Assembly: GCF_005887615.1 (NCBI RefSeq)
Contig: NZ_VANS01000001.1
Location: 1,041,415-1,105,414 of the forward strand
Direction of reading: 5' to 3'
Origin: Sulfitobacter sabulilitoris
GTDB lineage: Bacteria; Pseudomonadota; Alphaproteobacteria; Rhodobacterales; Rhodobacteraceae
Length of the DNA: 64,000 nucleotides
The notes under the pieces are model-generated. The model worked only from the letters and a program-made list of their open reading frames with translations, was not told the origin of the DNA and made no database searches. The position numbers and the translations under genes were made by a program. Below are positions 1-8,448 of the stretch, piece by piece. Numbering within the stretch: position 1 is the first letter of the stretch; each line of letters begins with the position of its first letter.

Positions 1-993
1 CCCGCGCAAAGCGTGCCGGTCTATTCCGCGGCAGACGTGACGGCGCTTTTCGGCGCGAACATGGGCGATCCGCTCGGCTTCGCATCGGAGTTGGTTCTTG
101 ACGACATCTACACGCTCGCGCCCGGCGCCTCCCCCAGGCGCCTGTCGATCCAGGCCCGCAGCGACGGCGCGTTCAACGTGGCTCCGGACACCGAAACCGG
201 GCATCCGGGCGCCATCGTGCATCTGGATTGCGCGATTACGCTGATGCCCACCGATGGACAGGTGTCCGATGCGCTGGTGCTGGTCGAAGTCGATGCGCAG
301 GGTGATGTGCTGCAGGTCTATCTGCTGCCGCTCGTGCCGCTCTACCCGCGCATCGAATACCGGCTTGTGGGCATCGATACCGAGGGCGCGCGGCGCACCT
401 TCGGGCAGGTCGCCTGCGTCTCGTTTACCCGCGGCACGCACATCACGCTGGGCTCGGGCGAACAGCGCCGGATCGAGGATCTGACACCGGGGGACCGGAT
501 CCTGACCCGTGACGACGGCGTTCAGCACCTGCGCTGGATCGGTCAGTCGACCGTGCGCGCGGTGGGCGAATTTGCCCCGATCCGCATCCGCGCGGGCACG
601 CTCAACAATGACCGCGACCTGATCGTCAGCCCCGACCACCGCCTGTTCATCTATCAACGGCAGGACCGCCTTGGCGCGGGCCGGTCCGAACTGCTGGTCA
701 AGGCGCGGCATCTGGTGAACGGCTCTTCCGTCACCGTGCAGGACGGCGGCTTCGTCGACTATTTCCAGCTTTTGTTCGACGGGCACCAGATGATCTATGC
801 CGAAGGCATCGCCGCGGAATCCATGCTGATCGACACGCGCACGAAATCCGTTCTGCCCGACACCATGTCGCGGGCGCTTGGCGATGTGATTCCCGGTCAC
901 TCGGATCTGCCGCATGCGGGGCTGGACGTGCAAAAACGTCTGCTGGACCGGCCCGACGCCGCCGAACTGCTGCGCCGGGCCTCGTCGCGCTAG
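1..993 (+). CDS. Hint-domain protein, 5' end cut by window edge
   Basis: The frame is open from base 1. A GTG at 13 would give 326 residues, but the four codons before it are also in frame, so the true start may lie just outside the window. From about residue 133 (ACVSFTRGTHI) through RIEDLTPGDRILTRD the sequence reads as a Hint (hedgehog/intein-type) domain of the kind common in Rhodobacteraceae. It has the Cys-xxx-GT-I start and the L-PGD turn. The N-terminal 130 residues are not recognised. Known Hint modules self-cleave, but many bacterial copies of this type have unknown roles, and no toxin domain is visible after it. The family assignment is fairly sure; the function is not. Confidence 0.75.
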   Translation, partial: PAQSVPVYSAADVTALFGANMGDPLGFASELVLDDIYTLAPGASPRRLSIQARSDGAFNVAPDTETGHPGAIVHLDCAITLMPTDGQVSDALVLVEVDAQGDVLQVYLLPLVPLYPRIEYRLVGIDTEGARRTFGQVACVSFTRGTHITLGSGEQRRIEDLTPGDRILTRDDGVQHLRWIGQSTVRAVGEFAPIRIRAGTLNNDRDLIVSPDHRLFIYQRQDRLGAGRSELLVKARHLVNGSSVTVQDGGFVDYFQLLFDGHQMIYAEGIAAESMLIDTRTKSVLPDTMSRALGDVIPGHSDLPHAGLDVQKRLLDRPDAAELLRRASSR

Positions 994-1000
994 CGCCGGA

Positions 1001-1363
1001 TCAGTAAAAGAACTCCTCGCGCACGATCTTGCCGTCGCGGACGTGGTACACGCCGACTTCTTTCATGTCGAACGCCCTGCCGCTGGCTTTTTCGGTGCCC
1101 TGCGCCTCGAAGATGATGGCGAACCGGTCGTCGCCGTGCAGCATCGGGTCGCTGACGCTGCTGCCCGTGACCTCCATCGCGCTGTCCCACCAATCGTGTT
1201 TGCCCTTGATGGCTTCCAATCCCTTGGTCTCGCGGCCCTGACCCTGCATGTCCTGCGCCTCGACCGATACGGCGTCCGGCGCATAAAGATGGTCCAGGTT
1301 TTCCTTGGCGCGGCCTTCGCGGCACCCTTCGACCAACGCGTCTGCGATCTGTTTGATATCCAT
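1001..1363 (-). CDS. NTF2-like (SnoaL-type) small protein
   Basis: This 120-residue protein has the size and pattern of SnoaL/NTF2-like proteins: an N-terminal helix, a Trp-rich middle (KHDWWDSAMEV) and C-terminal strands ending VYHVRDGKIVREEFFY. These folds bind small ligands or act as isomerases and hydratases; nothing here shows the substrate. The ATG at 1363 was chosen because GAGGGA lies six bases upstream. An in-frame ATG two codons earlier would leave no spacing. It is convergent with the Hint gene and divergent from prfC. Confidence 0.75.
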   Translation of the reverse strand: MDIKQIADALVEGCREGRAKENLDHLYAPDAVSVEAQDMQGQGRETKGLEAIKGKHDWWDSAMEVTGSSVSDPMLHGDDRFAIIFEAQGTEKASGRAFDMKEVGVYHVRDGKIVREEFFY

Positions 1364-1471
1364 CAACATTCCCTCATAGGTTGTTCACCCTCTGTTCCAT
1401 CCTACCCCAAACCCGCGAGTCGCAAAAGCCGCAGCCTGGCGCGGCTTGCGCCCGAAGGTCTGCGTGGATAT

Positions 1472-3088
1472 ATGCCAAACATGCTAGACACCGCCCCAAA
1501 CCGCCCCGCATTGCCCCCCGAGATTGCCCGTCGCAGGACCTTTGCGATCATCAGTCACCCGGACGCGGGCAAGACCACGCTGACGGAAAAATTCCTCCTG
1601 TTCGGGGGCGCCATCCAGATGGCCGGACAGGTGCGCGCCAAGGGCGAGGCACGGCGCACGCGGTCGGATTTCATGGCGATGGAAAAGGATCGCGGCATTT
1701 CGGTCTCGGCCTCGGCAATGTCGTTCGATTACAAGACGTTCCGCTTCAACCTGGTGGACACGCCCGGCCACTCCGACTTTTCCGAAGACACCTACCGCAC
1801 GCTGACGGCGGTGGATGCCGCGGTGATGGTGATCGACGGCGCCAAGGGCGTGGAAAGCCAGACCCAAAAACTGTTCGAGGTCTGCCGGATGCGCGACCTG
1901 CCGATCCTGACCTTTTGCAACAAGATGGACCGCGAAAGCCGCGACGTGTTCGAGATCATCGACGAAATCCAGCAGAACCTGGCCATCGACGTGACACCGG
2001 CCAGCTGGCCCATCGGCGTGGGCCGCGATTTCGTCGGCTGCTACGACATCCTGCGCGACCGGCTGGAGCTGATGGACCGCGCGGACCGCAACAAGGTGGC
2101 GGCCTCGATCGAGATCGACGGCCTCGACGATCCCAAGCTGGCCGAGCACGTGCCCGCAGCCCTGCTCGACAAGCTGCGCGAAGACCTCGAAATGGTGCGC
2201 GAACTCATGCCGCCCCTCGACGCCGCGCTGATGGCCGAAGGATCGTTGACGCCGATCTGGTTCGGCTCGGCCATCAACTCGTTCGGGGTCAAGGAGCTGA
2301 TGGAAGGCATCGCCAAATTCGGGCCCGAGCCACAGATTCAATCGGCCGAGCCGCGCCAGATTCTGCCCGAGGAAACAAAGGTGTCCGGCTTTGTCTTCAA
2401 GGTGCAGGCCAACATGGACCCCAAGCACCGCGACCGGGTCGCCTTTGTCCGCCTCGCCTCGGGCCATTTTCAGCGCGGCATGAAGCTGACGCATGTGCGG
2501 TCGAAAAAACCCATGAGCATCACCAACCCGGTGATGTTCCTCGCCTCCGACCGCGAACTGGCCGAGGAAGCCTGGGCCGGCGACATCATCGGCATTCCCA
2601 ACCACGGACAATTGCGCATCGGCGACACCCTGACCGAAGGCGAGGCGATTCGCGTGACCGGCATCCCGTCCTTTGCGCCGGAATTGCTGCAAGGGGTGCG
2701 GGCGGGCGATCCGATGAAATCCAAGCACCTTGAAAAGGCGCTGATGCAATTCGCCGAGGAAGGCGCGGCCAAGGTGTTCAAGCCCTCCATCGGGTCGGGC
2801 TTTGTCGTGGGCGTCGTGGGGCAGTTGCAGTTCGAGGTTCTGGCGTCGCGTATCGAATTGGAATACGGCCTGCCCGTGCGGTTCGAGGCGTCGCAGTTCA
2901 CCTCTGCCCGCTGGGTGAACGGCGACCGGCAAGCCGTTGACAGATTTATGAATTCCAACAAGCAACACATCGCGCACGATCATGACGGCGACATCGTTTA
3001 CCTGACGCGCCTGCAATGGGATATCGACCGGGTGGACCGCGATTATCCCGAGATCCGCCTGACCGCGACCAAGGAAATGATGGTGTGA
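1472..3088 (+). CDS. prfC: Peptide chain release factor 3
   Basis: RF3 is a translational GTPase that removes RF1 or RF2 from the ribosome after peptide release. The 538-residue product matches the family length. It shows the P-loop SHPDAGKTTLTEK near the N-terminus, DTPGHSDFSEDTYRTL (switch II), NKMDRE (G4), and the RF3 C-terminal part with GQLQFEVLASRIELEYG. The start is at 1472 or the in-frame ATG at 1481; neither has a clear Shine-Dalgarno, so this is uncertain by three codons. The much longer open frame reaching back to 914 is not supported by homology. The stop overlaps the start of the next gene, so the two are probably co-translated. Confidence 0.95.
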   Translation: MPNMLDTAPNRPALPPEIARRRTFAIISHPDAGKTTLTEKFLLFGGAIQMAGQVRAKGEARRTRSDFMAMEKDRGISVSASAMSFDYKTFRFNLVDTPGHSDFSEDTYRTLTAVDAAVMVIDGAKGVESQTQKLFEVCRMRDLPILTFCNKMDRESRDVFEIIDEIQQNLAIDVTPASWPIGVGRDFVGCYDILRDRLELMDRADRNKVAASIEIDGLDDPKLAEHVPAALLDKLREDLEMVRELMPPLDAALMAEGSLTPIWFGSAINSFGVKELMEGIAKFGPEPQIQSAEPRQILPEETKVSGFVFKVQANMDPKHRDRVAFVRLASGHFQRGMKLTHVRSKKPMSITNPVMFLASDRELAEEAWAGDIIGIPNHGQLRIGDTLTEGEAIRVTGIPSFAPELLQGVRAGDPMKSKHLEKALMQFAEEGAAKVFKPSIGSGFVVGVVGQLQFEVLASRIELEYGLPVRFEASQFTSARWVNGDRQAVDRFMNSNKQHIAHDHDGDIVYLTRLQWDIDRVDRDYPEIRLTATKEMMV

Positions 3089-4017
3089 TCCGCTGGGGGC
3101 TGAGCGCCACCATCCTCGCGCCCGCCGAGGAGATCCTGCGTTTTGCCGCCTACCACATCGACGCCGGGGCACACCGGCTCTACATCTTTCTCGACGACGC
3201 CAATCCGCAGGCCTACGCCGCGCTGAAAGCACACCCCAAGGTCCGCGTCACCACCTGCGACGCGGCGTGGTGGGCCAAACGCGGCGGGCGCCCCGCCAAG
3301 CATCAGGTGCGCCAAAGCGTCAACGCCACCCATGCCTACAACCGCAAGGCCGAGGTCGACTGGCTCATTCACATGGATGCGGACGAATTCCTCGTCTCCG
3401 ACACCCCGGTCGATGCCATCCTGGACGATCTGCCGGCGGAGGTGCGCACCGCCCGTACGCGCCCGATCGAAGCGCTGGCGGGCGACGGCACCGTGTTCAA
3501 GGGGTTCATCCCGAATACGCCCGCGCGCGACGACATCGTTCAGGCGCTCTATCCGGTCTACGGCGCCTATCTCAAGGGCGGGTTTCTGAGCCATGTCGCG
3601 GGAAAACTGTTCGTGCGCACCGGGATGGAGGATATCAGCATCCGGATCCACAATGCCTTTCAAGGCGAGGCGATGAACCCCGGCCAGGTCGAACTGCCGC
3701 GGATCGACCTGGCCCACATGCACGCCAGATCCTGGCCCGACTGGATCGCATCCTACCGCTACCGCTTGCGGCAGGGCTCCTACCGGGCCGAACTGGCCCC
3801 GGCGCGGGCGCGCGAAACGGGGGGGCGCACGCTTCATGAGCTGTTCCGGGGCATCGAGGCCGAAGCCGGCGAGACGGGGCTTCGCGCATTCTACGACGAG
3901 GTCTGCGCCGATACGCCGCAGTTGCGCGACCGGCTGTCCCACCGGGGATTGTTGCGACAGGTCGTGCTGGATTTGGATGCAAAACGGGCACGCCACTTTC
4001 CCGCCGCAACCGCCTGA
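3085..4017 (+). CDS. Glycosyltransferase family 2-like protein
   Basis: The 310-residue protein starts at a GTG that overlaps the prfC stop as GTGA; the upstream ATG at 3016 would lie inside prfC. The N-terminal part resembles Glyco_tranf_2_4-type enzymes that act on cell-surface sugars: RWGLSATILAPAEEILRFAAYH, a strand YIFLDDA, and the metal/nucleotide-binding motif HMDADEFL at about residue 96. There are no membrane helices, so it is probably cytosolic or peripheral. Sugar donor and acceptor cannot be told from the sequence. The link to prfC looks positional only. Confidence 0.8.
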   Translation: MIRWGLSATILAPAEEILRFAAYHIDAGAHRLYIFLDDANPQAYAALKAHPKVRVTTCDAAWWAKRGGRPAKHQVRQSVNATHAYNRKAEVDWLIHMDADEFLVSDTPVDAILDDLPAEVRTARTRPIEALAGDGTVFKGFIPNTPARDDIVQALYPVYGAYLKGGFLSHVAGKLFVRTGMEDISIRIHNAFQGEAMNPGQVELPRIDLAHMHARSWPDWIASYRYRLRQGSYRAELAPARARETGGRTLHELFRGIEAEAGETGLRAFYDEVCADTPQLRDRLSHRGLLRQVVLDLDAKRARHFPAATA

Positions 4018-4029
4018 TACCACATCCGT

Positions 4030-4058
4030 TTGACGCTGCCTGTGCACTTTGCTATGGG
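4030..4058 (+). promoter_or_regulatory. Candidate sigma-70 promoter upstream of the RNA helicase
   Basis: TTGACG (4030-4035) is followed after exactly 17 bases by TATGGG (4053-4058). This would give a leader of about 95 bases before the helicase ATG. The -35 box is good and the -10 box is weak. This is inferred from pattern only. Confidence 0.4.
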
Positions 4059-4071
4059 GGCGCATCATGTC

Positions 4072-4088
4072 GCGGTCCCTGGGACCGC
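4072..4088 (+). promoter_or_regulatory. Perfect palindromic hairpin in the helicase leader
   Basis: GCGGTCCC at 4072-4079 and GGGACCGC at 4081-4088 form an inverted repeat around a single T. It lies downstream of the candidate promoter and 70 bases before the helicase start. It could be an operator or an RNA structure. Confidence 0.4.
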
Positions 4089-4158
4089 CGCTTGGGCCAT
4101 GCGGGCCGACATGGACTGCTGCCGCGGGCCAACAAGCGTCCGCTATAATCGGACACAC

Positions 4159-5802
4159 ATGACCAAATTCTCTGAACTGAACCTGAATCCCAAGGTACTC
4201 AAGGCGATCGAAGAAGCCGGGTACGAAACGCCCACCCCCATTCAGGCCGGGGCCATTCCCCCCGCCCTCGAGGGGCGCGACGTGCTGGGCATCGCCCAGA
4301 CCGGCACGGGCAAGACCGCCAGCTTCGTGCTGCCGATGATCACCGCCCTGGCCAGGGGCCGCGCCCGCGCCCGGATGCCACGCAGCCTTGTGCTGTGCCC
4401 TACGCGGGAGCTGGCCGCACAGGTGGCCGAAAACTTCGACACCTACACCAAGCACCTCAAGCTGACCAAGGCGCTGCTCATCGGCGGTGTGTCGTTCAAG
4501 GAACAGGACAAGCTGATCGACAAGGGCGTCGATGTCCTGATCGCGACGCCCGGCCGTCTGATCGACCATTTCGAACGCGGCAAGCTGATCTTGTCGGACG
4601 TGAAGATCATGGTGGTCGACGAAGCGGACCGGATGCTCGACATGGGGTTCATCCCCGATATCGAGCGTATCTTCCAGATGACGCCCTTCACCCGCCAGAC
4701 GCTGTTCTTTTCGGCCACCATGGCGCCGGAAATCGAACGGATCACCAACACGTTCCTAAGCGCGCCCGCGCGTATCGAGGTCGCCCGTCAGGCCACTACG
4801 GGCGAGAACATCAAGCAGGGCGTGGTGATGTTCAAAGCCTCGCGCAAGGACCGCGAAGCGACCGAAAAGCGAAAGCTGCTGCGTGCGCTGATCGACCGCG
4901 AAGGCGACAAATGCACCAACGCGATCATTTTCTGCAACCGCAAGATGGACGTGGATACCGTTGCCAAGTCGCTCAAGAAATACGGCTACGACGCGGCCCC
5001 CATCCACGGCGATCTTGACCAGAGTCAGCGGACAAGAACGCTGGACGGCTTCCGCGATGGCACCCTTCGGTTCTTGGTGGCCTCCGACGTGGCCGCGCGC
5101 GGGCTCGATGTGCCCAGCGTCAGCCACGTGTTCAACTTCGACGTGCCCAGCCACGCCGAGGATTACGTGCACCGCATCGGCCGCACCGGACGCGCCGGGC
5201 GCGATGGCACCGCGATCATGATCTGTGTGCCGCGCGACGAACGCAACCTTGCGGATGTCGAACACCTGGTGCAGCGCGAAATCCCACGGCTCGACAGCCC
5301 GCTGGGCGGTGATGCCACCCCGGCGGATGCGCAACAGGCCGACGCCCCCAAGGCAGCGCCCGCGCGCGACGAGGGCGAAAAGCCCAAGCGCAGCCGGTCG
5401 CGGAGCCGCAAGAAGGACGACGCGCCCAAGCCGCAGGAACAAGCGGCAGATGCCCCCAAGCCCAACGCGCCCGAAGTTGCTGAGGCCGCCAAGCCCGACG
5501 CACGCCCGGAGCCCGAGCATCAGGCGGGTCGCCCCCCCAAGCCCGATCAGCCCAAGCCCAACCAGCCCAAGCCCAACCAGCCCAAGAACGACCAGCCCAA
5601 GGACGACCGCCAGGAAGCCGACGCGCAGGACACGCAAAAGCAATCCTCGGGCCGCAATGACAGGGGCGGACGCGGCGGCAGGGACCGCAGCCGCAATGAT
5701 CGCGGCAACGCCTCCGAACGGGGCGGCAACAAGGTCGTGGGCCTTGGCGATCACACGCCAACCTTCATCGAGTTGAGCTTCAAGGATCGCAGCGACAGCT
5801 GA
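4159..5802 (+). CDS. rhlE: DEAD-box ATP-dependent RNA helicase, RhlE type
   Basis: This 547-residue RNA-unwinding ATPase is likely to act in ribosome assembly or RNA decay. Motifs in order are the Q motif (TPTPIQ), Walker A AQTGTGKTAS, PTRELAAQ, DEADRMLDMGF, SAT, and HRIGRTGRAGR. The core ends near residue 385. The remaining ~160 residues are a low-complexity tail rich in Lys, Pro, Asp and Arg, including KPNQP repeats and a final RGGRGGRDRSR segment likely to bind RNA. The ATG at 4159 is preferred because MTKFSELNLNPKVLKAIEEAG is the usual family start. No Shine-Dalgarno is seen; TATAAT lies only nine bases upstream. A strong terminator follows. Confidence 0.93.
   Translation: MTKFSELNLNPKVLKAIEEAGYETPTPIQAGAIPPALEGRDVLGIAQTGTGKTASFVLPMITALARGRARARMPRSLVLCPTRELAAQVAENFDTYTKHLKLTKALLIGGVSFKEQDKLIDKGVDVLIATPGRLIDHFERGKLILSDVKIMVVDEADRMLDMGFIPDIERIFQMTPFTRQTLFFSATMAPEIERITNTFLSAPARIEVARQATTGENIKQGVVMFKASRKDREATEKRKLLRALIDREGDKCTNAIIFCNRKMDVDTVAKSLKKYGYDAAPIHGDLDQSQRTRTLDGFRDGTLRFLVASDVAARGLDVPSVSHVFNFDVPSHAEDYVHRIGRTGRAGRDGTAIMICVPRDERNLADVEHLVQREIPRLDSPLGGDATPADAQQADAPKAAPARDEGEKPKRSRSRSRKKDDAPKPQEQAADAPKPNAPEVAEAAKPDARPEPEHQAGRPPKPDQPKPNQPKPNQPKNDQPKDDRQEADAQDTQKQSSGRNDRGGRGGRDRSRNDRGNASERGGNKVVGLGDHTPTFIELSFKDRSDS
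5539..5598 (+). repeat. 15-bp tandem repeat coding for KPNQP units
   Basis: Four tandem 15-base units read K-P-D/N-Q-P and a variant K-N-D-Q-P in the helicase tail. The two middle units are nearly identical at the DNA level, so the copy number may vary between strains. Confidence 0.8.
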
Positions 5803-5827
5803 TCTCCGCTTCGACGTGAACACATCC

Positions 5828-5858
5828 AACGCCCCGGTGCATCCGCCGGGGCGTTTTT
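5828..5858 (+). terminator. Rho-independent terminator after the helicase
   Basis: GCCCCGG (5831-5837) pairs with CCGGGGC (5846-5852) across an 8-base loop, with extra A-T pairs at the base, and is followed by GTTTTTCG. This is the clearest intrinsic terminator in the window. Confidence 0.85.
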
Positions 5859-5930
5859 CGTATCGGCGGACGCCCACCGATGGCCAAAGACATACGCGCG
5901 CTCCCCTGTGAATCACGCTAGATCAGCAGC

Positions 5931-6689
5931 ATGATTTCACCACAATCCGCGAGTCGCCCCATGATGTTTCAATCGTCCCTGCAAGCCGCAGCGCGCTGCG
6001 CCATCTGCAGTGTCGGCCTGACCATCGCCACCACCGCCGATGCCGCGCAGTGCCGCGCCGCGGTCAACGGCGGCGACGTGGTGATCGAGGCGGATAATTT
6101 CGCCACCTTCGCGGAAGATGTGAAGACCCGCGAAAAGCTGCTGAACTGGCCCACCCGTACCTGGAACCGTGCCTGGGGCGCGCCGGAGCCTTGCGACAGC
6201 GGCGTGCTGTTCGATTATCTGGCCACAACCGTCCCCGACGCGGACATCGACGGCTATTGCCTGACCCGGAGTGACGAAAACGGCTATTTCCTCATCCCCG
6301 GCGACCGGAATTTCCAGGGCCTGTGCAAAAAGACATTCTGCGAACGGGTCAACACCACCAAGCAGGAAGGACGTGACGTGGCCGCCTCCATCGCGGGGTC
6401 TGTCGCGGCAAACGCCCGCGAAGCCGGGATCAGCGCGATCAGGCACGGATCCGGTGCCATGATCCTGTCGGGCAGCGCGTCCTCGGTCACCGCCAGCCTT
6501 GGCACGGCCGGCAGCACAGCATTGGCCGCGTTGTCGACGCCCGCGGTTCTGGCCGCCGCGGGGGTCAGCGTGGTCGCCGTCGGCGGTGCGGTCTATGTGT
6601 GCCGCGGCGGCGCGGCAGATGGCACGGCGGTGCAGCCGGCGCCCGTGGCGCCCGATGCGACCCAGAGCCCGGCCCCCGACGACGAATAG
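5931..6689 (+). CDS. Exported, membrane-anchored protein of unknown function
   Basis: I do not recognise this 252-residue protein. A hydrophobic signal segment (CAICSVGLTIATTADA) occupies about residues 22-38 of the long form. The body carries scattered Cys residues (AAQCRAAV, EPCDSG, GYCLTR, LCKKTFCERV) suggesting disulfides outside the cytoplasm. A second hydrophobic stretch near the C-terminus (STPAVLAAAGVSVVAVGGAVYV) could anchor it, followed by a Pro/Ala-rich tail. The ATG at 5961 (MMFQSS) would give a more normal signal peptide than the ATG at 5931; neither has a strong ribosome site. It stands alone, convergent with rnj. Confidence 0.65.
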   Translation: MISPQSASRPMMFQSSLQAAARCAICSVGLTIATTADAAQCRAAVNGGDVVIEADNFATFAEDVKTREKLLNWPTRTWNRAWGAPEPCDSGVLFDYLATTVPDADIDGYCLTRSDENGYFLIPGDRNFQGLCKKTFCERVNTTKQEGRDVAASIAGSVAANAREAGISAIRHGSGAMILSGSASSVTASLGTAGSTALAALSTPAVLAAAGVSVVAVGGAVYVCRGGAADGTAVQPAPVAPDATQSPAPDDE

Positions 6690-6731
6690 CGGGGCGCGGC
6701 CCGACCCGACGGCCACCGCAACCGCGATTTC

Positions 6732-6765
6732 GCGCGGCGGATCAGCACCTGCCGATCCGCCGCGC
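6732..6765. terminator. Hairpin between convergent genes
   Basis: A perfect 12-bp stem, GCGCGGCGGATC (6732-6743) with GATCCGCCGCGC (6754-6765), has a 10-base loop. It lies between the convergent unknown gene and rnj. There is no T tract on either side, so it may stabilise 3' ends rather than terminate alone. Confidence 0.55.
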
Positions 6766-6776
6766 AAGAAGCCTCG

Positions 6777-8444
6777 TCAGCTCAGCCGGCTGACGACGAT
6801 CGTCGCTTCGGGCTTCTTGCCGATCTCGTCCTGCGCCGATTGGCGCACGGTCCGCTTCAAGCCGTCGTTGAGCTTGTCATCGTCCTGCAGCGTGGCGGGC
6901 TTGGCCCGGCCAAGCCACTGGCTCAGATCGGCCTCCAGCACATCGACCAGCGGCGCCTTGCTGCGGCCCTGCTCGGGCAGGCCCATCACCTCGCACCACG
7001 GATCGCCCAGCGGTTCGTCGTTCTCGTCGAGGATCACGGTGACGACGACATGCCCGTTCAGCGCCATGCGGATCCGGTCGCGCACCACGCCATCCAGCGC
7101 GCCGATCTGCACCGATCCGTCGATATAGGTGCGGCCCGTCTCGACGTATTCGGCAACCTTTGGGGTGTTGCCGCTGAGGTCGATCATCATGCCGTTGACC
7201 GCCAGAACGCCCTTGATGCCCTTGCCATCGGCGATCTTGACGTGTTCGCGCAGGTGGCGGTGCTCGCCGTGCATCGGGATCAGGATCTGCGGTTTGACGA
7301 TGTCATGCAGCGTTTCCAGGTCGGGGCGGTTGGCGTGGCCCGAGACGTGGTAATCGCCATTGCTGTCATCGACCACGTCCACACCCATTTCGGAAAACGC
7401 GTTGATGATGCGGATCACTCCGCGCTCGTTGCCCGGGATGGTCTTGGACGAGAACAAGAACGTATCGCCCTCCTTCATCTCCATGCCCTGATACTTGCCA
7501 CGCGCCAGTTGCGCGCTGGCCGCGCGCCGCTCGCCCTGGCTGCCGGTCACCAGCAGCATCAGGTTTTCGCGCGGGATCGCGCGCGCGTTCTCGGGGCTGA
7601 CCGTTGTCGGAAAATCGCGCAGCACGCCCGTTTCCACCGACGCCTCGACCATGCGGCGCATCGCGCGGCCCAGCAGGACGATGGACCGCCCCGACCGCGC
7701 GCCCGCATCCGCCAGCGTCTTGACGCGCGCCACGTTGGACGCGAACGTGGTGGCCACGACCATTCCGGTGGCCTCGCTCACCAGCTTTTCGATAGCGGGG
7801 CCCACGGTCGCCTCTGACCGGCCGGCATGCGGCGAAAACACGTTCGTGCTGTCGCAGATCAGCGCCTTAACGCCGTCCTTGCACACCTCGGTCCACAGCG
7901 CTGGGTCGAATGCCTCGCCGACGACGGGCGTGACATCGAGCTTGAAGTCGCCCGAATGGATCACCCGGCCCTCCGGACTGTCGATGACCAAAGCGCTGCT
8001 TTCGGGAATGGAATGCGAGATCGGCAGGAAACCCACGGTGAACGGCCCCGCCGTCACCTGCTCGGGCCAGGCCGAAACGGTCGTGATCGCATCTTCGGGA
8101 TGGCCGTATTCGTCCATCTTGCGCCGCGCGATATTGGACGTGAACGACCGCGCATAGATCGGCGCCTTGAGCTGGTCGTAGGTGTGCGCGACGGCGCCCA
8201 CGTGGTCCTCGTGCGCGTGCGTGACGAACACCGCCTCGATCTGGTTGCGGCGTTCCTTCAGCCAGGTGATGTCGGGCAGGATCAGGTCCACGCCGGGGCT
8301 GCTGTCCATATCGGGAAAGGCCACGCCCAGATCGACGACGATCAGCCGTTCCTTGCCGGGTTTTCCGTAGCCGTAAACATAGGCGTTCATGCCAATTTCG
8401 CCCGCCCCACCGAGGGGCAGGTAGATCAATCTTTCGCTGCTCAT
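6777..8444 (-). CDS. rnj: Ribonuclease J
   Basis: RNase J is a metallo-beta-lactamase/beta-CASP ribonuclease with endo- and 5'-exonuclease activity in RNA maturation and decay. At 555 residues it has the normal length. The start MSSERLIYLPLGGAGEIGMN is typical of the family, and the metal-binding motif THAHEDHVGAV lies near residue 75. SHSIPESSA, SGDFK and the beta-CASP motif SGHANRPDL follow. It is the last gene of the minus-strand run and starts four bases after the coaX stop. The shared order birA-coaX-rnj suggests read-through from upstream. Confidence 0.95.
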   Translation of the reverse strand: MSSERLIYLPLGGAGEIGMNAYVYGYGKPGKERLIVVDLGVAFPDMDSSPGVDLILPDITWLKERRNQIEAVFVTHAHEDHVGAVAHTYDQLKAPIYARSFTSNIARRKMDEYGHPEDAITTVSAWPEQVTAGPFTVGFLPISHSIPESSALVIDSPEGRVIHSGDFKLDVTPVVGEAFDPALWTEVCKDGVKALICDSTNVFSPHAGRSEATVGPAIEKLVSEATGMVVATTFASNVARVKTLADAGARSGRSIVLLGRAMRRMVEASVETGVLRDFPTTVSPENARAIPRENLMLLVTGSQGERRAASAQLARGKYQGMEMKEGDTFLFSSKTIPGNERGVIRIINAFSEMGVDVVDDSNGDYHVSGHANRPDLETLHDIVKPQILIPMHGEHRHLREHVKIADGKGIKGVLAVNGMMIDLSGNTPKVAEYVETGRTYIDGSVQIGALDGVVRDRIRMALNGHVVVTVILDENDEPLGDPWCEVMGLPEQGRSKAPLVDVLEADLSQWLGRAKPATLQDDDKLNDGLKRTVRQSAQDEIGKKPEATIVVSRLS

Positions 8445-8448
8445 ATTA

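Noticed and set aside
1426-1447. Inverted repeat AAGCCGC/GCGGCTT upstream of prfC
   Set aside because: Short and lies in a compact divergent region. It could be a leader hairpin, but nothing separates it from chance in GC-rich DNA.
1484-3232. Long minus-strand ORF of 582 codons opposite prfC
   Set aside because: It mirrors the RF3 gene, has low-complexity His/Gly/Ala composition and no recognisable domain. Such shadows are expected in GC-rich coding DNA.
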